Assembly (NCBI RefSeq): GCF_020511115.1
Contig: NZ_JAJAVH010000002.1
Coordinates: 40,145 to 104,144 of the forward strand
Length of the DNA: 64,000 bases
DNA from: Luteimonas panaciterrae
Lineage (GTDB): Bacteria; Pseudomonadota; Gammaproteobacteria; Xanthomonadales; Xanthomonadaceae
Direction of reading: 5' to 3'
The notes beneath the pieces were generated by a model, which had not been told where the DNA came from, did no database searches, and saw nothing but the letters and a program-made list of their open reading frames with translations. Position 1 is the first letter of the stretch, and every line of letters starts with the position of its first letter. Positions 57,729 through 64,000 of the stretch are shown in pieces. A program made the translations under genes and the position numbers.

Positions 57729-59083
57729 TGAAGCTCACCACAGTTTTTGCGCACGCCATCGTTCGTCGTCTCGCGGTGGTGCTGGTGGCGTGCGTGCTTG
57801 GGTTGATCGCGCAATGTGCGCATGCTCAGTATGAAGGCTGCCTCGATCCGTTGTCTGTCAATGCGTTTTGCCAGGACGAAGGCATGGCGAACTTGGGTGC
57901 CAATAAGGTTGCGGATCGCATCATCAGTAGTAACCCGTCCATATCGTTGTCGAAATGTGCGGCAGTCTATTCACCGTCGACGAATTATTCGAACGCGACC
58001 AATATCCGAATTGCGATTCGCACGGCATCGGGCACGTGCGCGCAGCCGTTTAGCAGCGGCAATCGTGCGTTTCCGAACACGAACATGTGCGCGGCGCGGC
58101 AGACGCGCAATTCCAACTTGATCAAGGAAAGCGACGCGCTTTCAGGATCAATGTGCGACAACGGCTGTAAAGCAGAGTTGGTAGATATCTCACTCGACAT
58201 GTCGCTCTCTGGTCCGATCAGTCCAACTGAGCATTACATGAAGGGTACGATCAAACCCACGGGGCAACCGTGTAACGATCCGAACGTGCCCGACGAACCG
58301 ATGAAGTGCCATCAGGTCAACGGTGGCTATCAAATGTGCTTGAAAGCCAACAAAGATCTGTGCGTCAAGACGCCCCGCGGCAAGACTTATTGCTGGACAC
58401 CATCGAACGCGGGGCCGCAAGTTGGCGACGATCGCAAGGATGGTGGTGTTAAGAGCGCACCGAACACGCAACCGAATCCGCCGCAGAATCGTGAAGGCGA
58501 AGATTGGCAGGAAGGTGGGCGTGGCACGGTGACCGATCATCAGGGCGGCGGCGTGACGGTCGTGACTGGCGTTAACAACGGTGGTACGCCTAACACGGGA
58601 ACACCAGTTCCCGGCGATGGCACGGGCGGTGGTGACGGCGATGGTGGTACAGACGGCGGTGATGGCGATGATGAGGAGGGTAGTGCCAGCGGCGGCGGCG
58701 ACTGCACTGCGCCACCGACGTGTAGCGGTGACCCGATCATGTGTGCTGTGCTCGATCAGCAGTGGCGCACGCGTTGCGGTAACAACAAGGGCGACGAGAA
58801 CGGCAACGGTCGCCCGGATTGGACGGAACCCGGCGAGGGGGAGGGTGATACACCCCTTGAAGGCGACGGTACAGAGAAGATCAAGGAATTCGATTTCGGC
58901 ATCGACATGATCGATGACAGTGGGTTTATCTCTGCCGATTGTCCGGAGCTACCGACGTGGGACCTAGGGCCGCTTGGCTCGTTTGATTTAAACACAGCGT
59001 GGTGGTGTGACATGCTGGCCACGCTCGGCTACGTGTTCTTGTTCATTGCGGCCTGCGTGTCGCTTGCGATCTTGGTGAGCTGA
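57728..59083 (+). CDS. Phage adsorption/minor coat protein (pIII/TspB-like)
   Basis: A 451-residue exported protein: signal peptide (LAVVLVACVLGLIAQCAHAQ), a Cys-rich N-terminal domain (about 35-220), a Pro/Asn then Gly/Asp-rich flexible linker (about 235-320, with GGGDGDGGTDGGDGDD), a small Cys domain typical of TspB-like proteins (CTAPPTCSGDPIMCAVLDQQ then WRTRC) and a C-terminal membrane helix (LATLGYVFLFIAACVSLAIL). The layout is that of pIII, which binds the pilus and Tol receptors. ATG 57728 overlaps the micro-ORF stop. Confidence 0.85.
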   Translation: MKLTTVFAHAIVRRLAVVLVACVLGLIAQCAHAQYEGCLDPLSVNAFCQDEGMANLGANKVADRIISSNPSISLSKCAAVYSPSTNYSNATNIRIAIRTASGTCAQPFSSGNRAFPNTNMCAARQTRNSNLIKESDALSGSMCDNGCKAELVDISLDMSLSGPISPTEHYMKGTIKPTGQPCNDPNVPDEPMKCHQVNGGYQMCLKANKDLCVKTPRGKTYCWTPSNAGPQVGDDRKDGGVKSAPNTQPNPPQNREGEDWQEGGRGTVTDHQGGGVTVVTGVNNGGTPNTGTPVPGDGTGGGDGDGGTDGGDGDDEEGSASGGGDCTAPPTCSGDPIMCAVLDQQWRTRCGNNKGDENGNGRPDWTEPGEGEGDTPLEGDGTEKIKEFDFGIDMIDDSGFISADCPELPTWDLGPLGSFDLNTAWWCDMLATLGYVFLFIAACVSLAILVS

Positions 59084-59084
59084 C

Positions 59085-59378
59085 ATGTTCGACATCATTA
59101 CTCGTGCGTTTAACTTCTTCACCACGCAGTTTTCCACGATCGGGCACATCATCGTGTTCCGCGTGCTGGCTGCGCTCGGCATCGGACTTGGAACGTATAT
59201 GCTCGCGTTGCCGATCATGGTCGACTTTATTCAGCAGTACCTCAACGGGCTGTCGGACTCGGTGACGGGCATGCTCGCGACGTTGCGGATCGACAAAGGG
59301 CTCACGATGATTTTCAGCGCCTACGGCGCGAAGCTCGGCATTCGCGTGCGTGCGATCAAGCTGGCGGCGAATCCATGA
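59085..59378 (+). CDS. Phage minor coat protein pVI-like (DUF2523)
   Basis: A 97-residue protein with two or three hydrophobic segments (IIVFRVLAALGIGLGTYMLA; VDFIQQYLNGLSDSVTGMLA) and a basic C-terminus (KLGIRVRAIKLA), matching DUF2523, the family that replaces gene VI at the end of the virion next to pIII. It lies 1 bp after the pIII-like gene; its stop overlaps the Zot start (ATGA). Confidence 0.85.
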   Translation: MFDIITRAFNFFTTQFSTIGHIIVFRVLAALGIGLGTYMLALPIMVDFIQQYLNGLSDSVTGMLATLRIDKGLTMIFSAYGAKLGIRVRAIKLAANP

Positions 59379-60550
59379 TCTACCTCCGCACAGGGCAACC
59401 GGGACATGGCAAGACGTTGTTCTCGTTGGAGGAAGCGCTAGCGGAGGCAGAGAAGGGCCGCACGGTTGCCGTGCATGGCGTGCCTGGACTCAATTACGCC
59501 AAGTGCGGGTTTGTCGAGATAACCGATCCTAAGGACTGGCAGAATTTGCCGGACAACACCCTGATCTTCATCGACGAGTGCTACACGGTCTTTCCGAACC
59601 GTGTCGCCAATAGCGTTGTGCCGCCACACGTCGAAGCGTTGGCACGCCATCGCCATCGCGGGTTCGACTTCATTCTCGTCTGCCAGTTGGGCAATCAGAT
59701 TGATCCGTTCGTGCGTGGTTTGGTCGACACACACACGCACTATCGAAAGAAGTTCGGCTCGCCGTTCGTGGTGCAAAAGAAGTGGGATCATTACGCTACG
59801 AACGTGCTCGCGCGTGACTCGGATAACAAGCTCACGCGACTGCCGAAGTCGCTAATTAAGCGGCAGCTTTACCATTCCACGACCAAGGACAGCACCAAGC
59901 GCCATTTGCCGTGGTACTTCATCGTCGGCCCGATCGTGGTCGCGTATGCGGCGTATGTCTTCTGGCGTGTCGGCACCGGGCGGCTTTTCGGGGAGGAGCA
60001 CACGACCGCGCCAACGGAACAGGCGGCAGCGGCGACGACTGCGCCTGCTGCGCAAGCAGCTGGCGCTGCGGCGCCGCAGTCCGACAAGGACAAGCCGATG
60101 AGCAAGGAGGAGTATTTCGACCGGTTCAAGCCGCGTGATGCCGCCGCGCCGTGGTCGGCACCTGCTTACGACAATCGTCGCATCGTCGCTGAGCCTCGCG
60201 TGTTCTGCGTCACCAGTGGCGCGGGGCTTGATGCTGATGGTGTGGAGCGTGGTGACAGCTGTCGCTGCCTCACTGAGCAGAACACGCCTTACGAGATGCC
60301 GAAGGATCGCTGCGAATACATCGCCAAGAATGGCGCGGTGTACAACCCGTACCAGCGGCCTGACGCGTTTGAGAAACGGCGGGCGGGGATGACGCGTGAG
60401 CAAGCGCCGGAGACCGTGCGGCCTGTTCGCTTTGCCGATGGTGCGGTTGCTGCAGGCGACAGCAGCGTGCCGCCGCTGCAAGCCCGCTACGGCCAAATGC
60501 GCACCGATCCGGACGGGGAAGACCCGCCCTACGAGCCGATTAGCTTTTAA
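59375..60550 (+). CDS. zot: Phage assembly ATPase pI / Zot family
   Basis: A 391-residue membrane ATPase that drives phage assembly and export. It has Walker A TGQPGHGKTLFSLE at the N-terminus, Walker B-like TLIFIDECYTVFP (about 63-75), one membrane helix (WYFIVGPIVVAYAAYVFW, about 185-202) and a periplasmic C-terminal part with two cysteines (RVFCVTSGAG; DSCRCL) and a Gln/Ala-rich stretch. The name Zot comes from the cholera-phage homologue; toxin activity cannot be assumed. No separate pIV secretin gene is found. Confidence 0.92.
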   Translation: MIYLRTGQPGHGKTLFSLEEALAEAEKGRTVAVHGVPGLNYAKCGFVEITDPKDWQNLPDNTLIFIDECYTVFPNRVANSVVPPHVEALARHRHRGFDFILVCQLGNQIDPFVRGLVDTHTHYRKKFGSPFVVQKKWDHYATNVLARDSDNKLTRLPKSLIKRQLYHSTTKDSTKRHLPWYFIVGPIVVAYAAYVFWRVGTGRLFGEEHTTAPTEQAAAATTAPAAQAAGAAAPQSDKDKPMSKEEYFDRFKPRDAAAPWSAPAYDNRRIVAEPRVFCVTSGAGLDADGVERGDSCRCLTEQNTPYEMPKDRCEYIAKNGAVYNPYQRPDAFEKRRAGMTREQAPETVRPVRFADGAVAAGDSSVPPLQARYGQMRTDPDGEDPPYEPISF

Positions 60551-60556
60551 GGCTAT

Positions 60557-60571
60557 GGGGCAGGATGCCCC
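60557..60571 (+). other. Short hairpin downstream of zot
   Basis: GGGGCA-GGA-TGCCCC forms a compact stem 6 bp after the zot stop. A second small stem (GAACC-TTC-GGTTT, T-rich end) lies at 60681-60693, directly before int. Together they may separate int transcription from the assembly genes. Apart from these I see nothing in the 148-bp gap. Confidence 0.4.
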
Positions 60572-60698
60572 GCTTGTGATCCTTAGCGATTGGATCGCGC
60601 ATGCCGACGTGCATCGGTCGACGAAGGCCGAATCCCACTCACTGTGACGTACCCCCTTCCCTGCTGACCCGCTTTTCGCGGAACCTTCGGTTTTTCCG

Positions 60699-61568
60699 GT
60701 GGGGACCGTGGTGAAGTCGTGGGAGGAGGCTGCACAGCGCTGGCTCAGGGAAAAGAAGCGCAAAAAGACCATCGACGAAGACCGGCAAAAGCTGGAATGG
60801 CTCGCCCCCTACTTGGCACACCGACCGTTGTCGGACATCGATGCTGAGCGCATCGCCGCTGTCGCAGAACTCAAGGCCACCGAGGCCTCCCCGTCGACGG
60901 CCAATCGGTATCTCTCGCTGATTCGCTCCATCCTGCGGCGTGCATGCCTGCGCTGGGAGTGGGTGCCTCGGGTGCCGGTGATCGAGCTATACCCTGAACC
61001 GAAGCGCCGTGTGCGCTGGCTGACGCGTCGGCAAGTGGTGCGGCTGTTCCAAGAGTTACCGGAGCACCAACGCCCCGTGGTGGCCTTCGCCCTGGCTACT
61101 GGCCTACGTCAGGCCAATGTGGTCCGGATCGAGTGGAGTCAGGTCGACTTGCCGCGCCGACGGGCATGGGTTCACGGCGACCAGGCCAAGGGCCAGCTAC
61201 CGATCGCGGTCCCGCTCAACCAGGTCGCGGTGCAGGTGTTACAGGAGGCCGAGGGTAAGCACCCTCGGCGGGTGTTCACTTATCGGGGTCGACCGTTCAA
61301 TGCGGCCAACACGCGGGCTTGGCGGCGGGCGCTGGCTCGGGCCGGGATCGAGGACTTCCGGTGGCATGATCTGCGCCACACGTGGGCTTCGTGGCACGTG
61401 CAGGAGGGGACGCCGCTGTTCGTCCTGCAGGAGCTAGGCGCGTGGCGCAGTGAGGCAATGGTGAAGCGCTACGCCCATCTCGCCCCGCATCAGTTCGCCG
61501 AGCACGCGGAGACCGTATCGCAGCTGCTGTTGCCACTTCCGGACCTTGATGGCCCCCCGGACTTTTAA
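60699..61568 (+). CDS. int: Phage tyrosine integrase
   Basis: A 289-residue site-specific recombinase that should integrate the phage into tRNA-Lys. The N-terminal SAM-like core-binding domain (SWEEAAQRWLREKKRKKTID; PSTANRYLSLIRSILRRACL) is followed by the catalytic domain with Arg in FALATGLRQANVVRIEWSQV, HDLRHTWASWHVQEG (His-x-x-Arg) and YAHLAPHQFAEH (nucleophile Tyr). Its TAA stop lies inside the 49-bp att core, so the gene is unchanged by integration. Start uncertain (GTG 60699, 60708 or 60711). Confidence 0.93.
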   Translation: MGTVVKSWEEAAQRWLREKKRKKTIDEDRQKLEWLAPYLAHRPLSDIDAERIAAVAELKATEASPSTANRYLSLIRSILRRACLRWEWVPRVPVIELYPEPKRRVRWLTRRQVVRLFQELPEHQRPVVAFALATGLRQANVVRIEWSQVDLPRRRAWVHGDQAKGQLPIAVPLNQVAVQVLQEAEGKHPRRVFTYRGRPFNAANTRAWRRALARAGIEDFRWHDLRHTWASWHVQEGTPLFVLQELGAWRSEAMVKRYAHLAPHQFAEHAETVSQLLLPLPDLDGPPDF

Positions 61569-61606
61569 TCCGCTGGTCGATGGTTCGAATCCATCACGAC
61601 CCACCA
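61558..61606 (+). repeat. attR: 49-bp copy of the tRNA-Lys 3' end
   Basis: Identical to 54966-55014. It comprises the anticodon arm remainder, T-arm, acceptor strand and CCA, but not the 5' part of the tRNA, so it is not a second functional tRNA gene. Confidence 0.93.
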
Positions 61607-61966
61607 TCTCTTCGCGCCGCTCCCATCCCGCCTGCTCCAGGCCGGGGGGCGCTGCTTCACATTCCCGCCACGCGACCGGCGGCCAAATTCCCCCGTCAAA
61701 CGGTGATGCCATTCACGTGCTTTGTGCGATATATCGGTTTTCAGGAATTGCAAGTCCTAGGGGTCATTTCCTGAACGATTTATCAGTTCAAACCTGTCGT
61801 TTGCCTGCGTGAAATGTGACAGACATCCAGATTGGTGTTAGATTGGTGTAAGTACGGAGCACCATTTCTCACATCGTTGAGAGATTTCGTGCTAGGGAAG
61901 TGGTAGTTGGGGGAGACAGTCGGTTACTTGCCGCTGTCGAAAAAACGTCTCTGGGGAGCAGTCAGC
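61607..61966. other. Non-coding gap between attR and the DUF11 protein gene
   Basis: About 360 bp with no convincing gene. It holds a direct repeat AGATTGGTGT(T/A)AG at about 61836-61855, near the middle of an AT-richer stretch that probably contains the promoter of the downstream gene. GGGGAG at 61953-61958 is the likely ribosome-binding site. This DNA would have directly followed the tRNA before phage entry. Confidence 0.5.
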
Positions 61967-64000
61967 GTGTTCGCATTCGGTCATGGCTTTGCCGCGGCAA
62001 GTCGTCGCGTCGTCCTGTCTCTGGGATTCTGCCTGGCAGCGCTTGGGGCACCCCTCGCTTTCGCACAGACAGCGACCAACGTTGCGACCATCACGCCGCC
62101 ATCGGGTGTCACCAATACCGGCGCCGCCTGTATCGCCGCCAATGGTTCCGGCGCGTTCAACAGCACGACCGGCGTTTGCACCGCGACCGATACCGATACG
62201 GTCGTTACCCCGCAGCTGACCTTCACCAAGACCCATACCGGCAATTTCGTCGTCGGCACCAACGGCACGTACACGCTGACCGTCAGCAACACCGGCACCG
62301 CGCCGACTTCGGGCACGATCACCGTCACTGACACACTGCCGACCGGCTTGACCTTCGTGTCGGCCACGGGCACCGGCTGGACCTGTTCCTTCGCCTCGCC
62401 GACGGTGACGTGTACCAGCACGACCGTGATCCCGGCGGGCTCGGCGGGATCGCCGATCACGCTAACCGTGGCCGTGGGCGCGGCTGCCGCACCGAGCGTG
62501 ACCAACACCGCGCGCGCCAGCGGCGGCGGCGATCTGACCTGTCCGGCTTCGGGCACGACCGATCCGCGCTGCACCCCGAGCGATCCGACGACGGTCAACA
62601 CCCCGGCGAACATCGCGGTGGCGAAGACCGGCCCGGCCACGGTGACGGCGGGCACGAGCTATCAGTACACGCTGGCCGTGAGCAACAGCGGCCAGACCGC
62701 GAGCGGCACGAATGTGATCGTGCAGGATCAGCTGCCGGCCGGCGTGATCGCCACGGCGGTGACGGGCGCGAACTGCGGCACGCTGCCGAGCGCGGCGGGT
62801 GCGCTGCTGACCTGTACGATCCCGGGCCCGATCGCGGCCGGCGGATCGGTGAACGTGGTGCTGACAGTGACCGCGCCGGCGACGGGCGGATCGATCACCA
62901 ACTACGCCGCGACCAACCCGACCGGCACCGGCAATCCGGGTACGCCGCCGGGTCCAGGCTGTACGAACAACGCGACGACCAACTGCAGCAGCGCAGCCAC
63001 CACGGTCAATGCGCCGCAGCTGTCGTTCACCAAGACGCACACCGGCAACTTCGTTGTCGGCACCAACGGCACCTACACGCTGACCGTCAGCAACACCGGC
63101 ACGGCGCCGACCACGGGCACGATCACCGTGACCGATACGCTGCCGACCGGGCTGACCTTCGTGTCGGCCACGGGCACCGGCTGGACCTGTTCCTTCACCT
63201 CGCCGACGGTAACGTGTACCAGCACGACCGCGATCGCGGCCGGCGCGACGGGTTCGCCGATCACGCTGACGGTGGCGGTGGGCGCGGCTGCTGCGCCGAG
63301 CGTGACCAATACCGCGCGTGCCAGCGGCGGTGGTGACACCACCTGCCCAGCTTCGGGCGGAACGCAGGCACGCTGTAATCCGAGCGATCCGACCACGGTC
63401 AACACGCCGGCGAACATCGCGGTGGCGAAGACCGGCCCGGCCACGGTGACGGCGGGCACGAGCTATCAGTACACGCTGGCCGTGAGCAACAGCGGCCAGA
63501 CCGCGAGCGGCACGAATGTGATCGTGCAGGATCAGCTGCCGGCCGGCGTGATCGCCACGGCGGTGACGGGCGCGAACTGCGGCACGCTGCCGAGCGCGGC
63601 GGGTGCGCTGCTGACCTGTACGATCCCGGGCCCGATCGCGGCCGGCGGATCGGTGAACGTGGTGCTGACAGTGACCGCGCCGGCGACGGGCGGATCGATC
63701 ACCAACTACGCCGCGACCAACCCGACCGGCACCGGCAATCCGGGTACGCCGCCGGGTCCAGGCTGCACGAACAACGCGACGACCAACTGCAGCAGCGCAG
63801 CCACCACGGTCAATGCGCCGCAGCTGTCGTTCACCAAGACGCACACCGGCAACTTCGTTGTCGGCACCAACGGCACGTACACGCTGACCGTCAGCAACAC
63901 CGGCACCGCACCGACCACGGGCACGATCACCGTGACCGACACGCTGCCGACGGGCCTGACCTTCGTGTCGGCCACGGGCACCGGCTGGACCTGTTCCTTC
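61967..64000 (+). CDS. Large exported DUF11-repeat protein (5' part; runs off window)
   Basis: The frame is open from the TAG at about 61906 to the window end; 678 codons are visible from GTG 61967, which follows GGGGAG at 8 bp and gives a signal peptide ([20 protein letters not shown], cleavage after AFA). TTG 61928 is an alternative start. The mature part consists of DUF11-type Ig-like modules, each beginning like [20 protein letters not shown] or [20 protein letters not shown] and containing [20 protein letters not shown] or [20 protein letters not shown]. Such proteins are cell-surface or secreted, often very long, with adhesive or structural roles. The function here is unknown. Confidence 0.85.
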   Translation, partial: MFAFGHGFAAASRRVVLSLGFCLAALGAPLAFAQTATNVATITPPSGVTNTGAACIAANGSGAFNSTTGVCTATDTDTVVTPQLTFTKTHTGNFVVGTNGTYTLTVSNTGTAPTSGTITVTDTLPTGLTFVSATGTGWTCSFASPTVTCTSTTVIPAGSAGSPITLTVAVGAAAAPSVTNTARASGGGDLTCPASGTTDPRCTPSDPTTVNTPANIAVAKTGPATVTAGTSYQYTLAVSNSGQTASGTNVIVQDQLPAGVIATAVTGANCGTLPSAAGALLTCTIPGPIAAGGSVNVVLTVTAPATGGSITNYAATNPTGTGNPGTPPGPGCTNNATTNCSSAATTVNAPQLSFTKTHTGNFVVGTNGTYTLTVSNTGTAPTTGTITVTDTLPTGLTFVSATGTGWTCSFTSPTVTCTSTTAIAAGATGSPITLTVAVGAAAAPSVTNTARASGGGDTTCPASGGTQARCNPSDPTTVNTPANIAVAKTGPATVTAGTSYQYTLAVSNSGQTASGTNVIVQDQLPAGVIATAVTGANCGTLPSAAGALLTCTIPGPIAAGGSVNVVLTVTAPATGGSITNYAATNPTGTGNPGTPPGPGCTNNATTNCSSAATTVNAPQLSFTKTHTGNFVVGTNGTYTLTVSNTGTAPTTGTITVTDTLPTGLTFVSATGTGWTCSF
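62222..64000 (+). repeat. 804-bp tandem repeat units within the DUF11 gene
   Basis: Units start at 62222, 63026 and 63830 (partial), an exact period of 804 bp or 268 codons, each holding two different DUF11 modules. The second halves of units 1 and 2 (about 62605-63025 and 63409-63829) appear nearly identical by eye; I see a single difference (GGCTGTACG versus GGCTGCACG). The first halves differ mostly at silent positions. Confidence 0.9.

Larger units (their letters stand above)
54966..61606 (+). mobile_element. Integrated filamentous phage (inovirus prophage), about 6.6 kb
   Basis: A complete inovirus-type genome in the 3' end of tRNA-Lys. Boundaries are a 49-bp direct repeat at both ends. 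The order is regulator (minus), two small membrane proteins, HUH replication initiator, probable ssDNA-binding protein, small membrane protein, major coat pVIII, terminator, 24-residue minor coat, pIII/TspB-like adsorption protein, pVI (DUF2523), pI/Zot and tyrosine integrase. All frames are intact, so the phage may be functional. It encodes its own integrase instead of using host XerCD at dif, and it has no pIV secretin. Confidence 0.93.

Noticed and set aside
59375..60550. Zot as a toxin
   Set aside because: The family name derives from the cholera phage; here the protein has the ordinary pI assembly layout, and nothing in the sequence supports enterotoxic activity.
61558..61606. Second tRNA-Lys gene
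   Set aside because: Only the 3' part is present; the 5' acceptor strand and D-arm are missing, so it is an attachment site.
61434..61712. Minus-strand ORF containing GRDGFEPSTSGLKV near attR
   Set aside because: That peptide is the antisense translation of a tRNA 3' end, a common false hypothetical protein. It only matters as the possible C-terminus of the regulator in the circular phage.
62462..63844. 460-codon minus-strand ORF opposite the DUF11 repeats
   Set aside because: Arg/Gly/Ala-rich composition and repeat periodicity mirror the coding strand; it exists because the repeat unit is a multiple of three and GC-rich. No start signal or family resemblance.
62222..64000. CRISPR-like regular repetition
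   Set aside because: The repeats are 804 bp, coding and in frame; there are no short repeats with unique spacers.

Overview
The window is chromosomal DNA from a GC-rich gammaproteobacterium, most likely in the Lysobacterales/Xanthomonadales (Lysobacter or Xanthomonas-like). This rests on the gene neighbourhoods (ruvC-ruvA, then ruvB-ybgC-tolQRAB-pal-cpoB-queE-queC-tRNA-Lys), paired TonB-dependent receptors, a type IV pilus secretin, and small integron-type cassettes with xanthomonad-style attC remnants. No species can be named from the sequence alone.

Left part (1-12983): the 3' part of pilQ with a rho-independent terminator; a six-gene MoxR/Bat operon (MoxR ATPase, DUF58, DUF4381, BatA, a BatB-TPR fusion and BatD) with four overlapping or nearly touching junctions; a DAACS dicarboxylate/amino-acid symporter; a small exported protein; and transketolase. 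From 13003 to 14735 lies a run of short low-GC minus-strand genes, each followed by an attC-like hairpin in the same orientation. This looks like a cluster of integron cassettes without an integrase (CALIN). clpB follows immediately, with a good heat-shock promoter.

Middle part (17529-54844): a YbaL/Kef-type antiporter, two tandem paralogous TonB-dependent receptors, an ABC-F ATPase, a secreted isoamylase, an FmdB zinc ribbon, aspS, an AraC regulator next to an RND pump and adaptor, a GNAT enzyme translationally coupled to an alpha/beta hydrolase whose start lies in 14-bp tandem repeats, yebC-ruvC-ruvA, kup, a MocR regulator, a luciferase-like oxidoreductase, ruvB and the complete Tol-Pal locus. 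An extra stand-alone copy of the TolA C-terminal domain sits between tolA and tolB. queE and queC end the block.

Right part (54939-64000): a tRNA-Lys(UUU) gene carries a complete integrated filamentous phage (inovirus) of about 6.6 kb, bounded by a 49-bp direct repeat of the tRNA 3' end. It has a divergent regulator with a palindrome-studded promoter, an HUH replication initiator, a probable ssDNA-binding protein, the major coat protein followed by a terminator, a 24-residue minor coat candidate, a TspB/pIII-like adsorption protein, pVI (DUF2523), Zot/pI and its own tyrosine integrase. It has no secretin gene, so export must rely on a host secretin. Beyond attR begins a large exported protein built from DUF11 repeats in an 804-bp, nearly identical tandem unit, which runs off the window.
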